Shown here one piece after another: positions 33,319 to 43,316 of a DNA stretch of 64,000 bases (the stretch's first letter is position 1; each line of letters opens with the position of its first letter). Both the position numbers and the translations under genes were made by a program. Below the pieces are notes generated by a model that saw only the letters and a list, made by a program, of their open reading frames with translations, was not told the DNA's origin and did no database searches. The DNA comes from Chelydra serpentina (taxonomy: Eukaryota > Chordata > Testudines > Chelydridae), in NCBI GenBank assembly GCA_037349315.1, contig JBAIAC010000004.1:29143001-29207000 (forward strand), in the 5' to 3' direction.

Positions 33319-34602
33319 ATGGAGCCCTCCGCGATTATCGCTGATGTTCTGTCCGTTGCCAACTCCTCGCGCCTTATAGCGCACCTTTTCCAGACTCAGA
33401 TGCAGAGAAATCGGGAGAGGAGGCAACGGAAGCTACGGGAGTACTTGAACTCTGAGAGGGGCATGGACCTCACGCAAAGCGCTGGACCCCGGCCCCTAGA
33501 CATCATGGTAGCAATGGGTCACGTTGATCCTGTGGAACGGCGATTCTGGGCAAGGGAAACAAGCACTGACTGGTGGGACCGCATAGTGGTGCGGGTCTGG
33601 GATGAGTCCCAGTGGCTGCGAAACTTTCGGATGCGTAAGGGCACTTTCATTGAACTTTGTGAGTTGCTGTCCCCTGCCCTGAAGCGCCAGGACACCCGGA
33701 TGCGAGCAGCCCTGACTATCCAGAAGCGAGTGGCCATAGCCCTGTGGAAGCTTGCAACCCCTGACAGCTACCGGTCAGTAGCGAACCAATTCGGAGTGGG
33801 CAAGTCTACCGTGGGGGTTGCTGTGATGCAGGTAGCCTATGCTATCGTTGACCTGCTGCTCCCCAAAGTAGTGACCCTTGGAGACGTGCAGGCGATCATA
33901 GATGTCTTCGCTGTGATGGGATTCCCAAACTGCAGTGGGGCCATAGATGGGACACACATCCCTATCCTGGGACCGGAGCACCAGGGCAGCCAGTACATTA
34001 ACCGAAAGGGCTATTTTTCTATGGTACTGCAAGCATTAGTAGACCACAAAGGACGTTTTACGAACATCAATGTTGGGTGGCCAGGAAAGGTTCATGATGC
34101 TCGAGTTTTCAAAAACTCTGGTCTGTTTAGACGGCTGCAACAGGGGGTTTATTTCCCGGACCGCAAAATCACTGTTGGGGATGTGGAGATGCCAACAGTG
34201 ATCCTAGGGGACCCTGCCTACCCGCTAATGCCATGGCTCATGAAGCCATACACGGGAGCCTTGGACACTGAAAAGGAGCTCTTCAATTACCGCCTGAGCA
34301 AGTGCAGAATGGTGGTGGAGTGTGCCTTTGGCCGTCTCAAAGGCAGATGGCGAAGCTTACTTACTCGCTCCGACCTCAGCCCTACAAATATCCCCATTGT
34401 GATTGCAGCGTGCTGTGTGCTCCACAATCTCTGTGAGATCAAGGGGGAGACGTTTATGGTGGGCTGGGAGGTTGAGGCAAATCGCCTGGCAGCAGATTAC
34501 GCTCAGCCAGACACCAGGGCGATTAGAAGATCACAGCGGGACGCGCTGCGCATCCGGGAAGCTTTGAAAGCTCGCTTCCAGACAGAGCAGGGTAACCAGT
34601 GA
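33319..34602 (+). CDS. Harbinger transposase-derived DDE nuclease (HARBI1-like)
   Basis: A 427-aa uninterrupted nuclease that would cut and rejoin the transposon ends in the nucleus, working with the Myb-like partner. The first ATG, at 33319, has A at -3 and G at +4, a good Kozak context. The N-terminal third holds a helix-turn-helix-like region (RSVANQFGVGKSTVGVAV, about residues 151-168). The catalytic DDE_Tnp_4 triad is visible as D210 in GAIDGTHIPI, D298 in VILGDPAYPL and E334 in VVECAFGRLKGRW, with 35 residues between the last two. Length is close to known HARBI1 proteins, slightly longer. An AATAAA follows at 34723. It is an intact transposon gene rather than a proven domesticated host gene. 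Confidence 0.93.
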   Translation: MEPSAIIADVLSVANSSRLIAHLFQTQMQRNRERRQRKLREYLNSERGMDLTQSAGPRPLDIMVAMGHVDPVERRFWARETSTDWWDRIVVRVWDESQWLRNFRMRKGTFIELCELLSPALKRQDTRMRAALTIQKRVAIALWKLATPDSYRSVANQFGVGKSTVGVAVMQVAYAIVDLLLPKVVTLGDVQAIIDVFAVMGFPNCSGAIDGTHIPILGPEHQGSQYINRKGYFSMVLQALVDHKGRFTNINVGWPGKVHDARVFKNSGLFRRLQQGVYFPDRKITVGDVEMPTVILGDPAYPLMPWLMKPYTGALDTEKELFNYRLSKCRMVVECAFGRLKGRWRSLLTRSDLSPTNIPIVIAACCVLHNLCEIKGETFMVGWEVEANRLAADYAQPDTRAIRRSQRDALRIREALKARFQTEQGNQ

Positions 34603-34722
34603 CTGTTACACTTCCGTAAACAGATACTGAACCTTCCCCTGTTTCTGTACACTGGTTCCGTTGCCCATCCTCTCCCATTACCAACCCCCTTCCCCCTCCT
34701 TCGATCAACGCTTTAAAGGCAC

Positions 34723-34728
34723 AATAAA
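34723..34728 (+). terminator. Poly(A) signal of the transposase gene
   Basis: AATAAA 121 bases after the transposase stop, followed by a T-rich stretch at 34734-34742. Confidence 0.7.
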
Positions 34729-35289
34729 GGAAACTTTTTTATTTGGACCGTCTCCTGTACTGGTTTGTCGGTTAAGGTTTTAACCGTGGACGCATACCGC
34801 GGTTGGGGAGCGGGTGGAGTGTGGGAAAGTACCCTTCAAAGGGGAATGACATGATCCTTACCACAGAGCAGTCCTAAGTGCTGGACTGCTTGTTTAACGG
34901 GACCATTAACCTCTCCTAATCGCATGTGTGTGTGGTGGGGTCTCTGTGACTTTTTCGTTGTGAATATCGGCTATGGATCCCCCGGTGCATTGATCTATCC
35001 AGCAGGCTATTGCCAGCCGCTAAAGATCAGCGGCCACCCTCCCCCAGCAGACAGCGAACCACCCAACCACCAACCCCACGTAGAGAACCTGGAAACCTAC
35101 ACACAGAATGAAAGGTGCGCTTACTGCATGCAATTTGAAAGTGTGCCTGTCACTTCATTTGTTACCCTGTCTGCACCCTCGGTTGTGCTTCGGTCCTCTG
35201 CACTTAGAAACCCCGTTAACCAACAACCATAGAAACAAACGGTCCCCTTTAAGACACTCTGGGAAACATCAGTGAACCAAAAAACCAGT

Positions 35290-35295
35290 TTTATT
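35290..35295 (-). terminator. Poly(A) signal of the Myb-like gene
   Basis: AATAAA on the minus strand, 79 bases past the stop of exon 2. With the plus-strand signal at 34723 it marks a convergent gene arrangement. Confidence 0.65.
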
Positions 35296-35373
35296 GAATA
35301 GAACATTAACTTAACATGGAACCTGGGAAGGGAGGTGTTGAGGGGTGCAGCTGGAGGGAGGGGAAGGAAAAAT

Positions 35374-35855
35374 CTAAGGTTTTGGCAATGGCAGCGTTCT
35401 GCTACTGGAGCAGTCTGCAGGGGTGGAGTAAATATTTCCACGCACCCTGCCTCCCCTTGTTCTAGTGACTTTTGGAGAGTAAACCACTGGATTTTGTGGC
35501 GGGGGAGGGCGGTTGGAAAGAACATATAGAGGTGCTCTTTCCTCCTGTGTCCTGTCCTGGAGAACATCCACCAGGCGCCGGAGCGTCTCGGTTTGCTCCC
35601 TCATTAGTCCCAGCATTGTTTGGGTCGCCTGCTGATCTTCCTGCCGCCACCTGTCCTCGCGCGCTTCAGCCCTCTGCTCCCGTTCCCTGGCTGCTCGCTC
35701 GTACTGTGCGAGGTCCTCTCTCCGCTGTGCCACCTCCCTCTGTGACAACATCATTAATTCAGAGAACATGTCGTCCCGGGTTCTCTTTTTTCGCCGCCTT
35801 ATCTGGAGTAGCCCATGGGAGGGAGAAGCACGGGTAGGGCGGGAGACACTGGAAG
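35374..35855 (-). CDS. Harbinger Myb/SANT-like protein, exon 2 (coiled coil)
   Basis: Terminal exon of the Myb-like gene. A pyrimidine-rich tract ending CCGCAG at 35860-35856 gives the acceptor. Joining to the donor at 37106 keeps frame: 658 + 479 bases make 379 codons before the TAG at 35374-35376. The exon encodes a basic stretch (RRRKKRTRDD, a likely nuclear signal) near its start, then a long Arg/Glu/Gln-rich coiled coil with a LRRLVDVLQ heptad block for oligomerisation, and a short Pro-rich and basic end. AATAAA on minus lies at 35290-35295. The ~1.25-kb intron contains the minisatellite and a plus-strand ORF. Confidence 0.82.
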
Positions 35856-36149
35856 CTGCGGGATGAGGGAAAGGGAGTGAATTCCTCAGAAAGATACTTT
35901 TTCCAGAACAATGACCATACTCTTTCAGCGTGAATAGGACCAAACACAGTGCCTATCACATCTAAACGTACTACAAGGTCAAATACTATGCTTTAAGGCT
36001 GACTGTCTGGGGTCCCGGTATACGGATCCCAGAAGCCTTGCCGTACAGTGAAAATCAACTCTCTGAAGACCATGGTAAGGAGATGATTTAGGACTGCTGA
36101 GAGATTGCTTCACAGCAGTGCTCTACTCCCATGTTTCACTCACTGTTCC

Positions 36150-36590
36150 TGGCGGCGGGCAGGAACTGCTGCTGGCCAAACCGCTAATCTACAGCGGCTT
36201 TCCTAACCGCCCCCACTCCGCGTGGTCGCTCCCGGGACCGTTAAGTGGTCGCGAACCGCTCATCAGGAACGGCTCGCCTATCCTTCCCCCCCCCTCCGCG
36301 TGGCCGCTCCCGGGAACCAAAAATGCCCGCGAACCGCTCAGCATGAACGGCTCGCCCACCTTTTCCCAACTCCCTTCGCGTGGCAGCTCCCGGGAACCAA
36401 GATCGCCCGCGAACCGCTGTGTTTGAACGGCTGGCCTACCCCTCCCCCCCCCCTTCCCGTGGGCGCTCCCGGGAACCAATATTGCCCGAGACCCACTGTG
36501 TCTTAACGGCTCGTGTACCCTTTCCCCGGCCTCGCGTGGCCGGTCCCTGGCACTGTCCCTACCCGCGCACCGCTAAGTAGTAATGGTTTG
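36150..36590. repeat. ~78-bp GC-rich tandem repeat in the Myb intron
   Basis: Five imperfect units can be anchored on CGCGTGG followed by GCTCCCGGGA at about 36219, 36297, 36377, 36457 and 36533, spacing 76-80 bp. Each also has a GCGAACCGCT-type block and an ACGGCTCG-type block. The sequence is CpG rich. Because most spacings are near 78, ORFs remain open across it on both strands by chance. It could serve as a promoter for the plus ORF downstream, but that is speculation. Confidence 0.75.
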
Positions 36591-36702
36591 GCTCCCGACT
36601 CCCTACCACCACGCGTTAATGTAAACAGCCGGGTGTCTTTCTTTAAAGGGAAAAGGAAGCATTCACTATACTAATTATACCACTCATTCAAACCAGGACC
36701 CC

Positions 36703-36993
36703 ATGACTGATATCACTCTGATGAGGATTACAGAGACAGAGAAATACTGCATGCTGCGTCAATGCAAGCAAACCCCGGGGCCGTATGCTGCCATGCTATG
36801 CAAGGCAATGATACCAGAGTACCTGCAGCTTGCATGGCGCGGGAAAGTATCCTACCATGGAGGAGACAATAAGGCCGCTCTCCCAGTGAACGTGCTAAAC
36901 AAGCTCTCACTGTACCTCCAGGAGAGCTTCGCGGAGCTCTCAGATGGTGATTACTCCTCTATCCCCATACATATTGACAGACTTTTCGAATAG
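36703..36993 (+). CDS. Unknown 96-aa ORF in the Harbinger intron
   Basis: An open frame of 96 codons on the strand of the nuclease, inside the intron of the Myb-like gene. It has no family I recognise. The predicted protein is soluble and mixed-charge (HGGDNKAALPVNVLNKLSLY, then IPIHIDRLF at the end). Points in favour: ATG near the start of a candidate exon (a CTAAT branch-like site at about 36671 and AACCAG acceptor at 36696), a proper TAG stop, and an AATAAA 91 bases later at 37084-37089. It could be a third transposon gene, a terminal exon of a longer plus-strand transcript, or chance. Confidence 0.4.
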   Translation: MTDITLMRITETEKYCMLRQCKQTPGPYAAMLCKAMIPEYLQLAWRGKVSYHGGDNKAALPVNVLNKLSLYLQESFAELSDGDYSSIPIHIDRLFE

Positions 36994-37083
36994 TTGCACG
37001 GGAAAGCAACTCCAAGGTGAAGCGCATAAGGCCAATTAAGCCACAGTTACACAGTGCTAACACACCATAACTATTGTATTGCA

Positions 37084-37089
37084 AATAAA
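37084..37089 (+). terminator. Possible poly(A) signal of the intronic ORF
   Basis: AATAAA 91 bases downstream of the 96-aa ORF, just short of the Myb exon 1 donor on the other strand. Confidence 0.4.
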
Positions 37090-37105
37090 TGTCTAACACA
37101 CTAAC

Positions 37106-37763
37106 CTGATGATCCTTCGCCTGATTCCTGGTCAGGAATGCTGCCTTGGGAGTGTTCGTAGGGCAGCTCAGTCAGGGTGAGGAATAGTTCCTGGCTGTCG
37201 GGGACATCACGAGTGCGACCGCTGTGTAGTGCCTCTTCGTCCTCCCCTCCTTCCTCTTCTTCGCCGTCCGCGAAAACCTCCTCCGACGTGGCCGTAGAAT
37301 GGACCCCGTCGTCGGAGTCCACGGACAGTGGTGGGGTAGTTGTTGCTGCACCACCGAGCATGGCATGCAGTGCCTCGTAAAATCGGCAAGTGTGTGGCTG
37401 CGACCCGGAGCGTCTGTTGGACTCCTTGGTCTTTTGGTACGCCTGCCGCAGCTCCTTGATTTTCACGTGGCACTGCGTAGCATCCCGGCTGTATCCTCTC
37501 TCCGTCATAGCCTGGGAAATTTTTTCGTAAATCTTTGCATTCCGTCTTTTGGAACGGAGCTCGGCTGGTATTGATTCGTCGCCCCACACAGCGATCAGAT
37601 CCAAAACTTCACGATCACTCCATGCTGGAGCCCTCTTTCTATTCTGCGATGGCATTGAAACCACTGCTGTAGAGCTCTGCATCGTTGCCAGTGCTGCTGA
37701 GCTCGCCACGATGTCCAAAGAGGAAATGGGATTCAAAATGGCCACACAGGAAAAGGGATTCAA
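37106..37763 (-). CDS. Harbinger Myb/SANT-like DNA-binding protein, exon 1
   Basis: First exon of the transposon's second gene, which binds DNA and in known Harbinger systems brings the nuclease to the nucleus and the transposon ends. From the Met at 37763 it encodes 219 codons plus one base; the Met at 37682 (MQSS start) is equally plausible and gives 27 fewer residues. Residues about 43-130 form a Myb_DNA-bind_4/MADF-type domain (APAWSDREVLDLIAVWGDES, then KIYEKISQAM, CHVKIKELRQAY). An acidic Glu/Asp-rich tail follows. The exon ends at CAG followed by GTTAGT, a strong donor at 37105-37104; unspliced, the frame would stop one codon later. Confidence 0.88.
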
Positions 37764-38075
37764 ATTTTCCCGGGGATTTCTCTGAGTGGCAGGTCAGAGC
37801 ATCCGAGTACAGATTACTGCCCTGAGCGTCCACTGAGTGGTGCACTGTGGGATAGCTCCCGGAGCTATTAGCGTCGAATTCCGTCCACAGTACCTCGCTT
37901 TCGGCATGGCCATTTCGAATTTGGCGCTACTCCCCTTGTCAGGGTGGAGTACAGAAATCGATTCAAAGAGCCCTTAATGTCGCAATAAACTGCTTCCTAA
38001 TGTGGACGGGTGAGGGATTAAATCGAGTTAACGCTGCTAAATTCGACATAAAGTCCTAGTGTAGACCTGGCTTAA

Positions 38076-41000
38076 GACTGCAACACTTGTGACTAGAAAG
38101 GATGTTTGCAAGCGGTGGGAGCCACCTTGTTATACTCCCATTATTTTAAATACCTTTTAAAATCTGGTCCCTAGTCCCAATTTTGCTTTTCCGGAATAGC
38201 CTTCAATGTGACTCTTGGGGTGAATAAATGCTCACTGGCATGAGTAAGCGTTGCACAATCATGCCCTAATATATATACATACCTATAAATATGTAAATAC
38301 AATAAACATCTATTACTGTTCTCTTACAGTGCCTGTGTTAGGCTCCATACAGCACAGAGCAAAATACTATTCCTGCTCCGGGGAGTTTACAGTCTTATTT
38401 TAGACATGATGTAATGGAGTGGGGCAACAGGCTGAATTTATACCAGGCTCGTATCTGACACAGAATGACAGGAAGCAGCCAGGCCTGGTGCTGTGAGGTG
38501 TCTGTGTTTTAAGGTAAGCTGGCCAAAAAGAGACAGTAAAATATTTGTAGCCTGGGTGACTGCTAGCAGGAAGAGTCACTGCTTGCAGACTGACAGGTAC
38601 CTTCATATTTGGGACAAGAAGCAGTTTCAGGGAGCATGATGTGCTCTGTGCATCACTCACTGTTTGAAAATTGCTATTCTAGGGCTCTGTAGCTTAAAGG
38701 CTTTTAAAAAAAATCCCCACAATATTTGCTTAAACATATGTTGCTTTGCTAACAAACATAAGCTGCTGCAATAAAGCATTTTCCCCTAATTGGTCATCTG
38801 GACTAAAATCAGGTTTGGGATACCTACTCCCACAATTATTTTAAGCTGAGACTTGTGTGTTACTTTAACTAAAGGACACACTATAACTAAGATTCTTTTC
38901 TCTACAGTTCATGAATCCAGTTAGAACTGAGACTGCAGTACTGTCAGCATTCTTCTGAGCCCAATGCTAGCAAAACCATGCCCTGGAGGGAGATACTTTC
39001 CTTTAAATGAAGCACTAATAAAATATTCCATTGTAAACCAATTCTATTGCTCAGCCTCTCAAGATAGATACATTGGTGCTTGTATGGACACTTAGGGCTA
39101 TATACTTTTAGTGTTGAGTTCACAATGGTGATCATCATCGAATCATAGGGAATTAAATTAGGCTTCCAACTGTGAGCCTTTCGATCAAGATAACTGAAAA
39201 TAACTTCTTAATTTGCTGAAGTAAATTTGTTAGCCTTAGATATGTGCCACCAAATTACATTACTTGATATATTATGATCATTTTCTTAATACATTACAGA
39301 GATATTAAGTATGTTTCTACCAGCTCATGGTCACATATTCAGCTATACCAACCAGGCCCAGGAATAATGCAGTACGACGTTGCTAATGAATGTGACTTTC
39401 CCAACTGGGAGTTGTAACAAAGAGGCCTTGCCCCATAGCCTAAGAGCCTAGGGCTAAGCCTACTCTCATTACAGGATGAGCCACACCAGGGTTCAATCTG
39501 GCATTCCCAGGATAAAAAGAGGAGGATGCACCAGGTGTACTGGAGATTTTAGGTATGGTTGTTAGTACTGCAGGGCCCTCAGAACAGGAAGAGAGTGTGG
39601 AGAAAAACTCTTCAGGTGGTGGGAGAGACTACAAAGGCTCAGCTGGAAAGGCCTGTGGAGAAGGACAGACTCCAGGTAGACTTTAATAGGAAGCAGACAC
39701 AGACTATCAGAGAGGAGGGGGGCTGTGCCTAGCTGAAACTGGGGTGAAAACTGTATGAGTTTGTGTGTTTTGTGTTGGACTACTGGGAGAGAGACACTGA
39801 ACTAGGGTTGGGGCCTGGAGGGCCCGTGTGCACCTGAGGACTAACAAATGGGATCCCTTCTGGGGACTGTTTGAATTGCTTTGTGAGCTCTTGAAGGGCC
39901 CCTGAAGAGATGGTTTGGCCAGAGAAGCAGGGTACAGTGGGGGGGGGCTCCAGAGTCAATTGATCAATAGCCACACTGCTACAAGGGCAAATAGGGCTGG
40001 TGGAACATAAGAGTTTATAAGGCCCTGAAAAACTCTGATGAGGTTTAAGGATAAAGTGTACGAGGACTGGCCCACTGGGTCTTGCAAACAACTTCCTGTG
40101 GGGATGAGTGAGGTTATTCTAGTACACATAGGGACAGATTTTTCTCTTGCCCTTGCACAGGTATGTGAGGAGAATGAAGATGCAAAGCAGCTGACACACC
40201 TCTTGCATGAAATGGCTAAAAGAGAGGCTCACGTGCTTCATGGTACTGATAACACATAACCAGCTAAATTACAGATCAAATGTCTCTAATCTCACACAAC
40301 CTATGCAACGGCATACTTTTTTCACGAACAAAATCTAAGTGAAGACTATGTCAGTGCACACTTCTAAAATAAAAAAAATCTAGCTGTAATCTGAATGTGG
40401 GATTTTTCTTTTTTTGGTTTTGTTTAGGAGGGGCTTCTGGTGTGTGCATATGGTGGTTGGTTATACTGCAAATGCTAAGGAAGCTTGTTGTGGAGGGGAG
40501 GATTAGGTGCATTTGTGTAGTTTAATGACTGGGCATTAAGGCATGGAAATGAATGTTCCTTAAGTAGTGACTTCCTTGAATTTATTTTTGTGCTGGTAAA
40601 ATATACAATTTTTCAAGTGTAAATGTCTTAAGTTAAAAATGTATGTGTGAGATACATTTCTGTGTTTGTACATAATATAAATGTACATAATATACTGCAC
40701 ACAAAATCTATGAAGCAGGAAATGACACACACTGAAGATTCCTGTATGTGCCTGTCGAACATTAATGCTAAGATGTTCATAGCTGGGTGCCCAAAGTTAG
40801 CTTCTTAACTCCATAGTTATTTAGATGCCTAAATTTCCTGATTGTCAGAGGTGCTGACCCTCCCATAGACTCCTATCAGATTTATGGATGCTTAGTGCTT
40901 CTGAAAATGAGGCCACTTTTATTTAAATATCCATGAATATGGATTCAGACACCTAGTAGTAGGTACCTGGCTAGGAAAACATTAATTTTTAGGACACTTT

Positions 41001-41136
41001 CCTTTAAACATGTGTCCCTTGCTAGTGTCACCGCAGCAGCCTAACAAGACTGTCTAATGCTTCAAAATATCACCGTAGCCCTGATAAGGCAAACTGTGCA
41101 TGGTCAAACCAGGCAAGTGAATGCAGTATTGGATTG
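38076..41136. other. No gene; possible LTR remnant at 39413-39983
   Basis: No gene is recognised. 39413-39983 starts TGTAACAAAGAGGCC, carries a TATA-like GGATAAAAAGAGG near 39511, and ends near GCTACA, which suggests a degraded solo LTR, but no matching flank duplication was found. 40790-40960 resembles an old amniote interspersed repeat. The rest is unassigned AT-rich sequence. Confidence 0.4.
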
Positions 41137-41151
41137 CATTAGCTGTTACTG

Positions 41152-41279
41152 CTTGCATCCGAAGAAGTGGGTATTCACCCACGAAAGCTTATGCTTCAAT
41201 ACCTCTGTTAGTCTATAAGGTGCCACAGGACCCTTTGTCGCTTCTGCAGATCCAGACTAACATGGCTACCCCTCTGATA
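41152..41279 (+). mobile_element. Short ribozyme-bearing insertion with 15-bp TSD
   Basis: A 128-bp insertion flanked by a perfect 15-bp duplication CATTAGCTGTTACTG at 41137-41151 and 41280-41294. It starts 7 nt before the hammerhead-like core and runs through GTTAGTCTATAAGGTGCCAC to a 3' end reading GACTAACATGGCTACCCC. It is the plus-strand, full-tail version of the insert at 30640-30725. Non-coding. Confidence 0.75.
41159..41197 (+). ncRNA. Hammerhead-like motif, one core change
   Basis: The core reads CCGAAGA at 41159-41165 where CUGANGA is required, so the invariant U is changed. Stem II (GTGGGT/ACCCAC), GAAA at 41183-41186 and the short GC-TTAT-GC stem III are intact. Probably inactive now. 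Confidence 0.4.
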
Positions 41280-41294
41280 CATTAGCTGTTACTG

Positions 41295-42209
41295 TTAAAG
41301 CTGAAACAAACAGTGCAACAGATAATCTGTTCTAGAGCACACAGCAGCTCATCAAGCAGCTAAATATAAAGGGCAAAGTTTGCCGTGACCCTTAATAGTT
41401 TCTTCTCACTGCACTTTAGCCATACATCATACTTATCACTGTCCCTGGACACTGTTCCTCTTCTCTGCCCTCACTAATAATAAATTAGTTCCTTGTTAAT
41501 CCTGAAGGCTCCCTCCCTTTTGTCTGTTTCTGCCATGTAGGTGCATTATCCTTAGCACTGCTAATGCTGACACAGGCTAATACTAGAAATGCTGATCACT
41601 GTGACCTCGGGTGCTGGGAAAATACCATGGGCCAAATTCATCCCTGCTGTAACCTCTGTATAATTACACCAGTGATGAATCTGGCACCTGGCATAGAATT
41701 TACTGGGTTTTTTTTTTTTTACTGTGCCTGTGTCCTCCAGCACTGCTACTTATTGGGTATTTTCTGTTCAATAACAGTAGCTGGCAATTGAAATATAAAT
41801 CTGGAGTATTTAGAGCATGGATTTTGAAAACATGACAGTAAACTGCCTTTATCCCATGAGCTATGTTCTTACTATCTGCTATTACACTCATGTGCTATTG
41901 AGCTAAGAGAGGAGCTGGTAACAGTAACTCTTACAATTAGGGTGACCACCCATCCCTAATTGGGCAGGACAGTCCCAAAATGTAAATTTCCAGTCCTGCT
42001 TCCGGGCTGAATGACTCTGCGATAGCATGGGTTCCAGATTCCCTATGGCACCGCTCCACGCCTGCCTGAGGCTCATAGATGGTGCCAGCTTCTTCCCAAT
42101 GGAGGGGGGGCTGAGATGGGCTTCAGCTCCCCTTGGCACAAGACCCTGCCCCGTGCTCCTCCCCTTCCCCCAACTGCCTGTTAGCTAAGGCTGTAGAGCA
42201 GACTCATTT
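41295..42209. other. No gene; repeat-like block at 41939-42160
   Basis: 41939-42160 begins TTAGGGTGACCACCCATCCC and becomes GC-rich, resembling a MITE family also hinted at inside 56757-57193 (TAGGGTGACCAGAT). Borders are unclear. The rest is unassigned and includes a T run at 41707-41721. Confidence 0.4.
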
Positions 42210-42369
42210 TACAGTAACGCCTCGCTTAACGTTGTAGTTATGTTCCTGAAAAATGCTACTTTAAGCAAAATGATGTTAAGGGAATCCAATTTCCCCATAA
42301 GAATTAATGTAAATGGGGGGGGTTAGGTTCCAGGAATATATTTTTTTTTGCCCGATAAGAGTCAGACAG

Positions 42370-42392
42370 ACACACACACACACACACACACA
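42370..42392. repeat. (AC)n microsatellite
   Basis: About 11 uninterrupted CA/AC dinucleotide units inside the mariner-like element. Confidence 0.9.
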
Positions 42393-42767
42393 GTTTTGAA
42401 CAAACAATTTAATACTGTTCACAGCAATGATGATTGTGGAGCTTGGGTGAGGTGGTGAAGTAAGAGGGTGGGATATTTCTCAGGGAATGCCTTACTGCTG
42501 AATGACGAACTAGCACTCGGCTGAGCCCTCAAGGGTTAACACGTTGTTAATGTAGCCTCACACTCTACAAGGCAGCATGAATGGAGGGAGGGGAGACAGC
42601 ATGGTGGAGAGAGACAGAGACACACACCCTGTGTGTGTGAGAGAGATATGCGCATTGCCCCTTTAAGGACACTGACCCCACTCTAAGTACATTGGTTTTT
42701 TTTAAGTGGATCAGCAAGTTGAGACAGTAGCTGCTGCCAGCAAGCTCCCACCTTCCTGAACCCTGTC

Positions 42768-43316
42768 CACAGGGGCTGACTTCCGGCCCCGCCCATGGGT
42801 GCTGCCACCCGGCGTTGGGGGCGGGGCCCTGCCCGACGCCAGGCCCCGCCCCGCGACGTTGCGGGGCCCCGCCCCGCGACGCCGGGGCGACGTTGCGGGG
42901 CCCCGCCCCGCGACGCCGGGGCGACGTTGCGGGGCCCCGCCCCGCGACGCCGGGGCGACGTTGCGGGGCCCCGCCCCGCGACGCCGGGGCGACGTTGCGG
43001 GGCCCCGCCCCGCGACGCCGGGGCGACGTTGCGGGGCCCCGCCCCGCGACGCCGGGGCGACGTTGCGGGGCCCCGCCCCGCGACGCCGGGGCGACGTTGC
43101 GGGGCCCCGCCCCGCGACGCCGGGGCGACGTTGCGGGGCCCCGCCCCGCGACGCCGGGGCGACGTTGCGGGGCCCCGCCCCGCAACATCTCCCGGTGCCC
43201 AGTAAGTTTGCCGCGGGTCCAGGGCGGGCGGGGAGTTGCCGGTGGGTGCGGAGCACCCACCAATTTTTCTTCGTGGGTGCTCCAGCACCGGAGCACCCAC
43301 GGAGTCGGCGCCTATG
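42768..43316. mobile_element. hAT MITE carrying a minisatellite, TSD ACCCTGTC
   Basis: A 549-bp insertion with perfect 8-bp duplication ACCCTGTC at 42760-42767 and 43317-43324. Inverted ends are CACAGGGGCTGACTTC (left) and CATAGGCGCCGACTCC (right, minus). 62% of its length is the 34-bp tandem array. Its TIR is of the same type as the hAT MITE at 44106-44404. Confidence 0.85.
42854..43193. repeat. 34-bp GC-only minisatellite, about 10 units
   Basis: Units begin CGACGTTGCG at 42854, 42888, 42922 and so on every 34 bp to 43160, with almost no divergence. Each unit contains GGGGCCCCGCCCC and is CpG dense. Since 34 is not a multiple of 3, the array reads through all six frames without stops, producing large artefactual ORFs on both strands. 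Confidence 0.95.

Larger units (their letters stand above)
32940..38072. mobile_element. Complete Harbinger transposon, TSD TAA
   Basis: A 5133-bp PIF/Harbinger DNA transposon with perfect TAA duplication at 32937-32939 and 38073-38075. Inverted ends are GGGTATGTCTACAC (left) and AGCCAGGTCTACAC (right, minus). It contains the two genes this superfamily needs: a DDE nuclease on plus (33319-34602) and a Myb/SANT-like DNA-binding protein on minus in two exons. Their 3' ends converge and each has its own AATAAA. A third plus-strand ORF and a GC-rich tandem repeat lie in the Myb intron. No disabling mutation was seen in either main gene, so this copy may be recently active. Confidence 0.9.

Noticed and set aside
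33313..33321. GTG at 33313 as transposase start
   Set aside because: Nuclear eukaryotic genes start at ATG; the ATG at 33319 has a good context and only drops two residues.
35121..35837. ORFs overlapping the Myb exon 2 in other frames (148 aa minus, 121 aa plus)
   Set aside because: Frames inconsistent with the spliced gene and lacking any domain; shadows of exon 2.
36118..36580. Three overlapping ORFs of 66-102 codons over the 78-bp repeat
   Set aside because: They arise from the GC-rich tandem units, exist on both strands and have no start context or motif.
42854..43193. Regular 34-bp repeat array as a possible CRISPR array
   Set aside because: The units are contiguous with no spacers, the host is a vertebrate and the array is inside a hAT MITE.
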